From the NCBI GenBank assembly GCA_002354005.1, contig DEKS01000041.1, positions 10,958 through 27,935 on the forward strand: a stretch of DNA of 16,978 bases. Reading direction: 5' to 3'. The DNA comes from Bacteroidales bacterium UBA2716 (GTDB lineage: Bacteria > Bacteroidota > Bacteroidia > Bacteroidales > UBA932). The translations under genes were made by a program, and so were the position numbers. Shown one piece after another: positions 6,814 through 13,446 of this stretch. Under the pieces are notes generated by a model, which was given only the letters and a program-made list of their open reading frames with translations, did no database searches and was not told the origin of the DNA. Every line of letters begins with the position of its first letter. Position 1 is the first letter of the stretch.

Positions 6814-8877
6814 TTATTGTAAAGTTTTTCGGATCAGGTTTTCGTCGGCCTCGTTGGGCAGGGTGACCTTGAGGCCGGGGGTACGGGCCATTTCGCGCTC
6901 GATGGCAAAGCGGGCGCCGGTGTTGCGGGCCCAGCTGCGGCGGGCGATGCCGTTGTTCACGTCCCAGAACAGCATTTCGCGGATGTGGCGGGCGCTGTCT
7001 TCGGAGCCGTCAATGACCATGCCGAAGCCGCCGTTGATGACTTCTCCCCAGCCCACGCCGCCACCGTTGTGGATGCTCACCCACGTGGCGCCGCGGAAGC
7101 CGTCCCCGATGACGTTCTGCACGGCCATATCGGCACAGAAACGGGAACCGTCATAGATGTTGGACGTTTCGCGGAACGGCGAGTCCGTTCCGGAGACGTC
7201 GTGATGGTCGCGGCCCAGCACAATGGGGGCCGATATTTCCCCTTTCCGGATGGCTTCGTTGAAGGCGAGGGCAATCCGGGTGCGACCTTCGCAGTCGGCA
7301 TAGAGGATGCGGGCCTGGGAACCCACCACCAGGTGGTTGCGGCCGGCCTCCTGAATCCAGTGGATGTTGTCGCGCATTTGGCCGGCAATCTCTTCCGGCG
7401 AGCGGGCGGCGATCTCCGAGAGCACCTTCACGGCCAGTTCGTCCGTCTTTTGCAAGTCTTCCGGCTTTTCGCTCATGCACACCCAGCGGAACGGTCCAAA
7501 ACCGTAGTCAAAGTAGAGCGGCCCCATGATGTCCTGGACGTAGGAAGGGTAGCGGAAGGTGCCATCGGCCTTAAGGACATCGGCCCCGGCGCGGGAACTT
7601 TCCAGGAGGAAGGCGTTGCCGTAGTCAAAGAAGTACATGCCTTTGGCTGCGAGCTGGTTGATGGCGGCTACGTGGCGGCGGAGGGAGGCCTGCACGGCCT
7701 CTTTGAAGCGTTCCGGTTCATCGGCCATCAGGCGTTTGCTCTCTTCCAGGCTGTAGCCCACGGGATAATAGCCGCCGGCCCAGGGGTTGTGCAGGGAGGT
7801 TTGGTCGCTGCCCAGGTCCACGTGCACGTTTTCTGCCGCCAGGCGTTCCCACAGGTCCACCACGTTGCCCACATAGGCCAGGGAAACCACTTCCTTGGCT
7901 TCCACGGCCTTGCGGATGCGGGGGATGAGTTCATCCAGGCTGGTGTGAAGCTCGTCCACCCAACCCTGTTCATAGCGTTTTTCGGCGGCCTTGGGGTTAA
8001 TCTCTGCCGTGACGCTCACCACGCCGGCAATGTTGCCTGCCTTGGGCTGTGCGCCGCTCATGCCGCCCAGACCCGCCGTGACAAACAACAGTTGCCTTGC
8101 CTCCCGAGCGTTCCCTTTGTCATCCCGAGCGCTCCCTCTGTCATCCCGAGCGTAGTCGAGGGATCTCACTTTCCGGGCGGCATTCATCACCGTAATGGTG
8201 GTGCCATGCACAATGCCCTGCGGGCCGATATACATGTAGCTGCCGGCCGTCATCTGCCCGTACTGGCTCACGCCCAGCGCATTGAAGCGTTCCCAATCGT
8301 CCGGTTTGGAGTAGTTGGGAATGACCATGCCGTTGGTGACTATCACACGAGGCGCATCCTTGTGGCTGGGGAACAGGCCTAGCGGATGGCCGCTGTACAT
8401 GACCAGCGTTTGCTCGTCGGTCATGGTGGCGAGGTACTGCATCACCAGCCGGTACTGCGCCCAGTTCTGGAAAATGGCGCCGTTGCCCCCGTATATGATG
8501 AGCTCGTGCGGGTGCTGCGCCACTCTCTCGTCCAGGTTGTTCTGGATCATAGCCATGATGGCCGCCGCCTGCCGGGATTTGGCGGGGTATTCGTCTATCG
8601 GGCGCGCGTATATTTTATAGGAGGGCCGATACCGGTACATATAAATGCGGCCGTACTCTTTCAGTTCCTGGGCGAATTCCGGCGCCAGCTGCGCATGCAG
8701 CGCCTCCGGGAAGTACCGCAGGGCGTTTTTCAGCGCCAGCACCTTCTCCTCTGCACTTAGGATATCCTTCCGCTTGGGCGCGTGGTTAATCTCCTTGTCG
8801 TACGGCTTGGCTTCCGGCAGCCTGTCCACCGGAATCCCCGCCAAAATCTCCTCTGCGAACCGTGAAATGTAACTCAT
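6814..8877 (-). CDS. hutU: Urocanate hydratase with in-frame repeat insertion
   Basis: The 687-aa NAD-dependent urocanase hydrates urocanate to imidazolonepropionate, second step of histidine catabolism. Visible are YGGNGAIFQNWAQY (129-142), the glycine-rich nucleotide segment LFVTAGLGGMSGAQ (264-277), SDQTSLHNPWAGGY (357-370), GFGPFRWVC (459-467), GRDHHDVSGTDSPFRETSN and IHNGGGVGWGE (602-612). It belongs to the long urocanase form found in Bacteroidetes and eukaryotes rather than the about 555-aa B. subtilis type. Oddly, between MNAARK and LLFVTAG there are about 26 extra residues (237-262) built from seven-residue repeats (ARDDRGS, ARDDKGN, AREARQL), encoded by a repeat sequence at 8097-8167; the frame stays open. 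No known motif is lost, so activity is likely kept. It lies 92 nt after ftcD and 4 nt before hutH. Confidence 0.95.
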   Translation of the reverse strand: MSYISRFAEEILAGIPVDRLPEAKPYDKEINHAPKRKDILSAEEKVLALKNALRYFPEALHAQLAPEFAQELKEYGRIYMYRYRPSYKIYARPIDEYPAKSRQAAAIMAMIQNNLDERVAQHPHELIIYGGNGAIFQNWAQYRLVMQYLATMTDEQTLVMYSGHPLGLFPSHKDAPRVIVTNGMVIPNYSKPDDWERFNALGVSQYGQMTAGSYMYIGPQGIVHGTTITVMNAARKVRSLDYARDDRGSARDDKGNAREARQLLFVTAGLGGMSGAQPKAGNIAGVVSVTAEINPKAAEKRYEQGWVDELHTSLDELIPRIRKAVEAKEVVSLAYVGNVVDLWERLAAENVHVDLGSDQTSLHNPWAGGYYPVGYSLEESKRLMADEPERFKEAVQASLRRHVAAINQLAAKGMYFFDYGNAFLLESSRAGADVLKADGTFRYPSYVQDIMGPLYFDYGFGPFRWVCMSEKPEDLQKTDELAVKVLSEIAARSPEEIAGQMRDNIHWIQEAGRNHLVVGSQARILYADCEGRTRIALAFNEAIRKGEISAPIVLGRDHHDVSGTDSPFRETSNIYDGSRFCADMAVQNVIGDGFRGATWVSIHNGGGVGWGEVINGGFGMVIDGSEDSARHIREMLFWDVNNGIARRSWARNTGARFAIEREMARTPGLKVTLPNEADENLIRKTLQ
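8097..8167. repeat. Tandem 21-bp units plus intergenic-type palindromic repeat inside hutU
   Basis: Three adjacent units share the core CCCGAGCG: 8097-8117, 8118-8138 (both 21 nt) and 8139-8167, the last continuing into TAGTCGAGGGATCTC. The long unit, read on the minus strand as GATCCCTCGACTACGCTCGG and onward, resembles a dispersed repeat family commonly seen between genes in Bacteroidetes and other bacteria (from memory, not searched). Because 21 is a multiple of three, hutU stays in frame. No other copy is present in this window. Confidence 0.8.
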
Positions 8878-8897
8878 TGGTATTTAGTTATTTGTGG

Positions 8898-8926
8898 AAA
8901 AACGTCTGTGTAATTATGCGCAGACG
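8898..8926 (-). terminator. Terminator-like hairpin between ftcD and hutU
   Basis: On the minus strand CGTCTGCG (8926-8919) and CACAGACG (8910-8903) form a stem of six perfect pairs plus one beyond a C-A mismatch, with an 8-nt loop, directly followed by TTTTT (8902-8898). It ends 20 nt before the hutU start. It could end ftcD transcripts, lower hutUHI expression, or act as an attenuator. No full consensus promoter for hutU is visible in the 92-nt gap; the near match TATTTTG at about 8951-8957 is one base short. Confidence 0.55.
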
Positions 8927-8969
8927 ATTTTGCATAATTAATTGGTAGTCAAAATATTATATTTTACGC

Positions 8970-10655
8970 CTAAATATGTTCATTTACGGCATCCAGTACC
9001 TGAGCTTGCAGGGCAAGCGCTTCGGTGACGATGGCATCGGCGCGGGCCAGGAGGGGCAGGGCAGGGGCCTTGTCCGTGAGGCCGGCAGCATTGATGCGCA
9101 CATTCAGGCGGGCGCCCTGGATGGCGGCAACGGCGGCGAGGGCCGCTACGCCTGCATCGGAAGCACTGGCCGGATTCCCGCTCTGCGCCATTTTCAGTGC
9201 CAGCGGGAGCGCCTTCAGGCTGGCTTCCATAGTGCGCAGCGGCACCTGGGCGGCGTACAAGGTGGCTTCTTCCAGGGCCTTGTCCCGCGCGACTTTTTCC
9301 TCCGGAGTGCCTTTGGGCAGGGAGAAGCAGTCCATGATACGGTTGAAGGCGGCGGTGTCTTCGTCCACCAGCTTGAGCAGTTCATCTACAAGCGCCTGAC
9401 CTTCTTCGGCCACGTCCGAAAACTCCTTCCAGCGCGCATCCCAGCCACGTTTGTGGGCGCTCAGGTTGGCAACCATGGTGGCCAGGGCGGCGGCGAAGGC
9501 GCCCATGGCGGCACTTACGCTGCCACCGCCGGGGGCGGGGGATTCGGAGGCCGTTTCCCGCACAAAGGCGTCCAGCGTCAGATCCACCAAGCCTTTTTTG
9601 TCATCGGCCATCATGTATTCAATGACTTTCTCCTTTGGGTTGAACGGTTTTAAATCGTCCAGGGACATGCTCTTGACGGCGATTTTCACAATTTCTTCCT
9701 CGCTGATGCCTAAGGAACGCTGCTGTTTTTCGAGGTAAAATTTGCCGGCCTCCATGAGCACCCGCTTGGGTACCAGGCCCACAATTTCCGCTCCGGTGAC
9801 GCGGAGGCCGCGGGCGGCGGCTTTGGCGCATACCTCTTCAAACGCTACGTGAAGGGGAGTGGCGTCTATGTCTGTGATGTTCATGGACACCTGCGCAATG
9901 CCGTATTCGTCTATGTACCAGCCTATTGCTTTGGTGCCCTTCAGCGTGCCGGGCGTCCAGATTTGCTTGCCGTTTGCGTCCTTCAGGAGTTTGCCGGTAA
10001 GGGAGCCGCCCTCGCGGGCCTTGCGGCCTTTCTCGCGCACGTCGAAGGCCACGGCCATGGCGCGGCGCGTGCTGGTGGTGTTGAGGTTGAAGTTGACGGC
10101 TACCAGAAAGTTACGGGCGCCCACGTTGGTGGCGCCGGCCTTTTGGGCAACCAGGTCCCAGGCGCCGCCGAAGTCCGGCTTGCGCGCAGCATCGGCCATT
10201 TTTTCCGGCAGGGCCTCATATTCGCCCTCCCGGCAAACGGCCAGGTTCTTGCGTTCCGGCTTAAAGGCGGCGGCCTCATAGCAGTAGCAGGGGATACCTA
10301 GCTCCTCCCACAGGCGTTGAGCCAGGCCCCGGGCTAGTGCAGCGCACTCTTCCAACGTGATGCCGGCTACCGGGATGAGCGGTAGAACGTCCGTAGCGCC
10401 GCTGCGGGGGTGCGCCCCGTGGTGTTTTCGCATGTCGATAAGCTCCTGCGCCTTGGCGGCTCCGCGGAAAGCGGCCTCGCACACCGGGGCGGGCTCTCCC
10501 ACAAAGGTGACGACCGTACGGTTGGTGGCTTCACCGGGATCTACATCCAGCACCTTGACGCCTTCTACCGTCTCAATGGCGGCGACAATGGCGTCGATGA
10601 CGTTTTTATCGCGTCCCTCGCTATAATTGGGAACACATTCAACAAGTTGCTTCAT
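8970..10655 (-). CDS. ftcD: Bifunctional glutamate formiminotransferase / formimino-THF cyclodeaminase
   Basis: The 561-aa fusion transfers the formimino group from formiminoglutamate to tetrahydrofolate, releasing glutamate, then cyclises and deaminates 5-formimino-THF to 5,10-methenyl-THF plus ammonia. The transferase part (1 to about 330) begins VECVPNYSEGRD and has the catalytic H82 in HHGAHPRSGATDV (78-90), the same number as in the porcine enzyme. The helical cyclodeaminase part (about 356-561) begins with LTLDAFVRETASESPAPGGG, the glycine loop for folate. The domain order equals that of mammalian FTCD. It feeds carbon from histidine into the one-carbon pool and completes the hut set with HutH, HutU and HutI. 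It is first in the cluster, with its own promoter upstream and a terminator-like hairpin downstream. Confidence 0.94.
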   Translation of the reverse strand: MKQLVECVPNYSEGRDKNVIDAIVAAIETVEGVKVLDVDPGEATNRTVVTFVGEPAPVCEAAFRGAAKAQELIDMRKHHGAHPRSGATDVLPLIPVAGITLEECAALARGLAQRLWEELGIPCYCYEAAAFKPERKNLAVCREGEYEALPEKMADAARKPDFGGAWDLVAQKAGATNVGARNFLVAVNFNLNTTSTRRAMAVAFDVREKGRKAREGGSLTGKLLKDANGKQIWTPGTLKGTKAIGWYIDEYGIAQVSMNITDIDATPLHVAFEEVCAKAAARGLRVTGAEIVGLVPKRVLMEAGKFYLEKQQRSLGISEEEIVKIAVKSMSLDDLKPFNPKEKVIEYMMADDKKGLVDLTLDAFVRETASESPAPGGGSVSAAMGAFAAALATMVANLSAHKRGWDARWKEFSDVAEEGQALVDELLKLVDEDTAAFNRIMDCFSLPKGTPEEKVARDKALEEATLYAAQVPLRTMEASLKALPLALKMAQSGNPASASDAGVAALAAVAAIQGARLNVRINAAGLTDKAPALPLLARADAIVTEALALQAQVLDAVNEHI

Positions 10656-10678
10656 TGGTCACAGTTTTAATGCGACCT

Positions 10679-10710
10679 TAAAGTTAGCAAATGTTTATGA
10701 GAAAATCAAA
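10679..10710 (-). promoter_or_regulatory. Candidate promoter of the ftcD-hut cluster
   Basis: On the minus strand TTTG (10707-10710) is followed after 20 nt by TAACTTTA (10679-10686), one mismatch from TAnnTTTG. The -33 box overlaps the stop codon of the DUF4491 gene. The predicted leader is about 19 nt. No operator for a hut regulator is recognisable and no regulator gene lies in the window. Confidence 0.5.
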
Positions 10711-11032
10711 GTTTGATGCCCATCTGCGCCCGTTTTTGCGCATAATAGGCATGGCGTTTGGGATTTTCCGGAAACCAGCCTTTGAGCACGCGCTTTTCCT
10801 GGAGGAACATTTCGTGAATCCCCCAGAGGCAGGAAAAGGCGAACCCGCCAATGATGGTGGACGCAATCTGGTTCCTTACCAGCAGCGAGGCGGCAACGCA
10901 CCCAAGGCCCACCACCAGCCAAACCCACCAGGACTGTTTTCCCCAGTAATATTCCATTTTGATGACAGCCGGATGGCAAATGCCAATGCTCAGAAAAACG
11001 GCTGCGCCAACGATAATTCCGCTCAGATTCAT
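10706..11032 (-). CDS. DUF4491 family small membrane protein
   Basis: The 108-aa protein matches the Bacteroidetes DUF4491 family, whose function is unknown. It has about three hydrophobic segments: residues 3-20 (SGIIVGAAVFLSIGICHP region), 33-48 after GKQSWWVW, and 52-72 after the VRNQ turn. Conserved-looking parts are HPAVIKMEYYWGKQSWW and a soluble tail EMFLQEKRVLKGWFPENPKR. The longer reading from 11059 adds nine residues (MTKKVYLCT) encoded by the promoter itself, so ATG 11032 is preferred. That start begins the usual family N-terminus MNLSGIIVG and lies only 4 nt after the -7 box. It stands between ftcD and tRNA-Arg with no functional link visible. Confidence 0.8.
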   Translation of the reverse strand: MNLSGIIVGAAVFLSIGICHPAVIKMEYYWGKQSWWVWLVVGLGCVAASLLVRNQIASTIIGGFAFSCLWGIHEMFLQEKRVLKGWFPENPKRHAYYAQKRAQMGIKL

Positions 11033-11036
11033 AGTG

Positions 11037-11044
11037 CAAAGATA
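11037..11044 (-). promoter_or_regulatory. -7 element of the DUF4491 gene
   Basis: TATCTTTG on the minus strand matches TAnnTTTG. It ends 4 nt before the ATG, so the start of transcription would fall at or within a few bases of the start codon. No TTTG is found at the expected -33 distance, which falls inside the tRNA-Arg terminator. Confidence 0.6.
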
Positions 11045-11060
11045 CACTTTTTTTGTCAAC

Positions 11061-11096
11061 TAAAAACCCCATCCGACGCGTGTCAGACGGGGTTTT
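11061..11096 (-). terminator. Intrinsic terminator after tRNA-Arg
   Basis: On the minus strand AAAACCCCGTCTGAC (11096-11082) pairs with GTCGGATGGGGTTTT (11077-11063) around an ACGC loop, continuing into a run of T. The two non-Watson-Crick positions are G-U wobbles on this strand but A-C mismatches on the other, so the structure is built to act on the minus strand. It ends the rplS/tRNA-Arg transcript. Confidence 0.85.
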
Positions 11097-11100
11097 GAAG

Positions 11101-11174
11101 TGACTCCAACAGGACTCAAACCTGTAACCTTTTGATCCGTAGTCAAATGCTCTATTCAATTGAGCTATGGAGCC
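11101..11174 (-). tRNA. tRNA-Arg, anticodon ACG
   Basis: The 74-nt cloverleaf has acceptor GGCTCCA/TGGAGTC (one G-U), D-stem GCTC/GAGC, anticodon stem TTTGA/TCAAA with loop CTACGGA (anticodon ACG), variable region AGGTT and T-arm ACAGG-TTTGAGT-CCTGT, discriminator A. It reads CGN arginine codons after the usual A34-to-inosine editing by TadA. CCA is not encoded. It lies 27 nt after the rplS stop codon with no promoter between, so it is probably processed from the rplS transcript. Confidence 0.95.
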
Positions 11175-11201
11175 AGTTTGGAGGGCCTTTAGGCCGCTTC
11201 C

Positions 11202-11570
11202 TTATTTTTCAGCAGCGTAGACTTTCTCGCGGATGCGGGCCTTTTTACCGGTGAGGTCACGAAGGTAGAAGATACGTGCACGACGCACTTTACCGTATTT
11301 GTTCACCTCAATGCTCTCAATGAACGGGGACTGGAAAGGGAAAATTCTTTCTACACCCACGCCACTGGCAATTTTGCGGACGGTGAAAGTTTTGGTGAAC
11401 GGGTCCATACCACTGATCTGAATCACGACACCGCGGAACTTCTGAAGTCTTTCCTTATCACCTTCCTTGATTCTGTAGGTAACGGTGATGGTATCACCGG
11501 CCTTGAACTCCGGATAGGAGGCTGCTTTCTCATTGTTGAAAGCCTGCTCTGCAATTTTAATCAAATCCAT
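11202..11570 (-). CDS. rplS: 50S ribosomal protein L19
   Basis: The 122-aa protein is L19, which lies at the 30S-50S interface. Recognisable segments are FKAGDTITVTYRIKEGDKERLQ, the family motif FRGVVIQISG followed by FTVRKIASGVGVERIFPFQSP, and KVRRARIFYLRDLTGKKARI. An in-frame ATG at 11615 would add 15 residues (MSGAKPQCC...) not expected in L19, so ATG 11570 (MDLIKIAEQ) is chosen, close to usual length (about 115-120). It has its own promoter downstream of dnaJ and an about 65-nt leader, and probably carries tRNA-Arg on the same transcript. In many bacteria rplS follows rpsP-rimM-trmD; that context is absent here. Confidence 0.95.
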   Translation of the reverse strand: MDLIKIAEQAFNNEKAASYPEFKAGDTITVTYRIKEGDKERLQKFRGVVIQISGMDPFTKTFTVRKIASGVGVERIFPFQSPFIESIEVNKYGKVRRARIFYLRDLTGKKARIREKVYAAEK

Positions 11571-11636
11571 AATTTCTAAATCCTTTAAGCAACATTGCGG
11601 TTTGGCTCCTGACAAGAGGTTGCGTTTTGTTTTGGG
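11571..11636 (-). promoter_or_regulatory. Long rplS 5' leader, possible regulatory RNA
   Basis: The predicted rplS leader is about 65 nt, much longer than the 14-35 nt leaders of neighbouring genes. It contains GCAAC (11622-11618 region) and a complementary GTTGC about 25 nt later, with a small CTC/GAG hairpin between. Ribosomal-protein leaders often autoregulate, but pairing here is weak, so this is only a candidate. Confidence 0.25.
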
Positions 11637-11640
11637 ACTG

Positions 11641-11671
11641 CAAAGGTACTAATTTTTTGTAAACCTCCAAA
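11641..11671 (-). promoter_or_regulatory. Promoter of rplS-tRNA-Arg
   Basis: On the minus strand TTTG (11668-11671) and TACCTTTG (11641-11648) are spaced by 19 nt, a full -33/-7 match. It lies just after the dnaJ stop codon, giving L19 independent expression. Confidence 0.75.
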
Positions 11672-11687
11672 ACTTTTCCGTAAAAAT

Positions 11688-12878
11688 TTAGAAAATATTT
11701 TTCACCTTGTCAAAGGTGGCTTTGTCTTCGCGGGAAAGATCCGGTGTGAAACTGTTGCTGCTGCGCATTTGTTCCAGCGTATCCTTTTCACTGCGGGAGA
11801 GTTTGTGGGGAACCCACACCAGGAATTTGACATACAAATCTCCGGTGCTGCGGCCGTAGCCCTGCACGCTGGGAAGGCCTTTCCCGCGAAGCTTGACAAC
11901 GGTTCCGGACTGTGTACCGGGCTCCACTTTTACTTTATAGCTGCCGTCCAAGCAGGGGATAGAGACCTCACAGCCCAGCATGGCATCCATGACGGAGATG
12001 ACGCGGGTGAAGAAGAGGTTGTTGCCGTCCCGCTGCAGCTGCGGATGCTGCACCTCATTGATGACCACCAGCAGGTCTCCGTTGACACCGCCGTGCGGGG
12101 CGGAGTGGCCTTCTCCCTGGATGGTGAGTTGCATGCCGTTCTCTACACCGGCGGGAATGTGTACCTTTACGATTTCCCGGCGGCGCTCCAGACCTGTGCC
12201 ATTGCACCGGCGGCAAGGGTTGCTGATGATTTTGCCTTCTCCCTGGCACTGCGGGCATACGCCAATGGTGTAGGTCAGGCCAAAGAGGCCACGTGCCTGC
12301 TGGCGAACGCGCCCCTGACCGTTACAGGTGGGGCAGGTTTTGATGTCCGATGCGTTCTTGGCGCCTTTGCCGCCGCAGTCCGGGCAGGGGCGGGCGCGCT
12401 CCAGGGAAATCTCCTTGTCGCAGCCGGTGGCAATCTCTTCCAGCGTGAGCTTGACGCTGGTGCGGATGTCGCGTCCGCGGAGGGTGCGCGGCTGGCTTTC
12501 GCCGCCGCCGAACCCGCCAAAGCCACTGCCGCCAAAACCTCCGAAATCGAAGCCAAAACTGCCGCCGAAGATATTGCGCAGGAAATCGTTGATATCCATG
12601 CCGCCAAAGTCGAACCCGCCGGCACCGCCGCCCATCTGTTCTGCAGCAAAGCCAAACTTGTCATATTTGGCACGTTTGTCAGGGTCGCTCAGGACGGAAT
12701 AGGCCTCTGCCGCTTCTTTGAAGTTCTCTTCCGCGGTTTTTTTCTCTGCATCCGAGCCATTTACCCAACGGTCCGGGTGCCATTTGAGGGCCAGTTTCCG
12801 GTAGGCCGATTTGATTTCGTCGGCCGAGGCGGTTTTGGCTACGCCCAAAACTTCATAGTAGTCTCTTTTGTTTGCCAT
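11688..12878 (-). CDS. dnaJ: Chaperone protein DnaJ
   Basis: The 396-aa type I Hsp40 delivers unfolded clients to DnaK and stimulates its ATPase. The J domain (5 to about 75) has the essential H34-P35-D36. A Gly/Phe-rich linker (about 83-126) follows, then four zinc motifs CPDCGGKG (165), CPTCNGQG (182), CPQCQGEG (208) and CRRCNGTG (222), then two beta-rich client-binding domains and the dimerisation tail. The J domain holds a few extra residues (WVNGSDAEKKTAE) after HPD, which I recall as common in Bacteroidales. It starts 4 nt after grpE and is surely in the same operon; dnaK is not in the window. No hairpin terminator is clear before the rplS promoter, so read-through is possible. Confidence 0.97.
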   Translation of the reverse strand: MANKRDYYEVLGVAKTASADEIKSAYRKLALKWHPDRWVNGSDAEKKTAEENFKEAAEAYSVLSDPDKRAKYDKFGFAAEQMGGGAGGFDFGGMDINDFLRNIFGGSFGFDFGGFGGSGFGGFGGGESQPRTLRGRDIRTSVKLTLEEIATGCDKEISLERARPCPDCGGKGAKNASDIKTCPTCNGQGRVRQQARGLFGLTYTIGVCPQCQGEGKIISNPCRRCNGTGLERRREIVKVHIPAGVENGMQLTIQGEGHSAPHGGVNGDLLVVINEVQHPQLQRDGNNLFFTRVISVMDAMLGCEVSIPCLDGSYKVKVEPGTQSGTVVKLRGKGLPSVQGYGRSTGDLYVKFLVWVPHKLSRSEKDTLEQMRSSNSFTPDLSREDKATFDKVKNIF

Positions 12879-12882
12879 AGCG

Positions 12883-13446
12883 TTATGCTCCTACAACCAC
12901 TTTTGCATAGCGGAGAACTTTTCCACCCAGGGTGTATCCGGTTTGAACTACGTCAATCACTTTGCCCTTGAGCTCCTCTGACGGGGCGGGGAAGGTGGTG
13001 ACTGCCTCATGGAGCTCCGTATCAAACGCTGCTCCTTTGGCCTCTATACGTTCCAGGCCCTTGCCTTTCAGGTAGCCAGTTAACTTGTTGAAAATCATCT
13101 GGGTACCTTCCTTTGCGGCGTCGCTGTCCGTGCTCTTTTCCAGATTGGCCAGGGCAATCTCACAGTCGTCCAGGATGGGGAGGAGCCCCTTGATGGTGTC
13201 GGCCGAGGCGCTGCTCACCAGGGCCAGTTTTTCCTCTGCCGTGCGGCGGCGGAAGGTGTCAAACTCTGCCATCAGGCGCAGGTAGTCCGTTTTGCTGTCA
13301 TCGGCCTTTTTCCGGGCATCTTCCGCGGCCGCTTTTGCCTCTTCCAGTTGCTCGTTCAACCCTTCTACACGGGCTTCCAGGGCTGCCATTTTCTTTCCGT
13401 CAGTCCCTTCGGTTATATCTTTCTTCTTTTTCTCTTTCTCTGCCAT
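12883..13446 (-). CDS. grpE: Nucleotide exchange factor GrpE
   Basis: The 187-aa GrpE drives ADP release from DnaK. After a charged start (MAEKEKKKKD) comes a long helix (about 20-75) typical of the dimeric coiled coil, with YLRLMAEFDTFRRRT (55-69), the family core, then LLPILDDCEIALAN and the C-terminal beta domain ending GYTLGGKVLRYAKVVVG, the PROSITE-type GrpE signature. Length is normal. The ATG lies inside the 3' end of the upstream HNH gene (34-nt overlap), and the dnaJ start follows 4 nt after its stop. No separate promoter consensus is seen before it, so transcription probably comes from upstream of the HNH gene. Confidence 0.95.
   Translation of the reverse strand: MAEKEKKKKDITEGTDGKKMAALEARVEGLNEQLEEAKAAAEDARKKADDSKTDYLRLMAEFDTFRRRTAEEKLALVSSASADTIKGLLPILDDCEIALANLEKSTDSDAAKEGTQMIFNKLTGYLKGKGLERIEAKGAAFDTELHEAVTTFPAPSEELKGKVIDVVQTGYTLGGKVLRYAKVVVGA

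Noticed and set aside
8097..8167. Short CRISPR-like array
   Set aside because: The units are directly adjacent with no unique spacers, only three copies, inside a coding gene, and no cas genes nearby.
8092..8169. hutU as a pseudogene
   Set aside because: The insertion keeps the frame, no stop appears and all downstream urocanase motifs are present.
6985..8382. 465-codon plus-strand open frame across hutU
   Set aside because: Antisense of hutU; product is a Gly/His/Val-rich artefact.
11571..11615. N-terminal extension of L19 from ATG 11615
   Set aside because: The 15 added residues are not typical of L19 and lie in the leader; MDLIKIAEQ is the usual beginning.
11769..12971. 400-codon plus-strand frame opposite dnaJ and grpE
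   Set aside because: Ala-rich antisense frame; no domains, and it crosses two certain genes.
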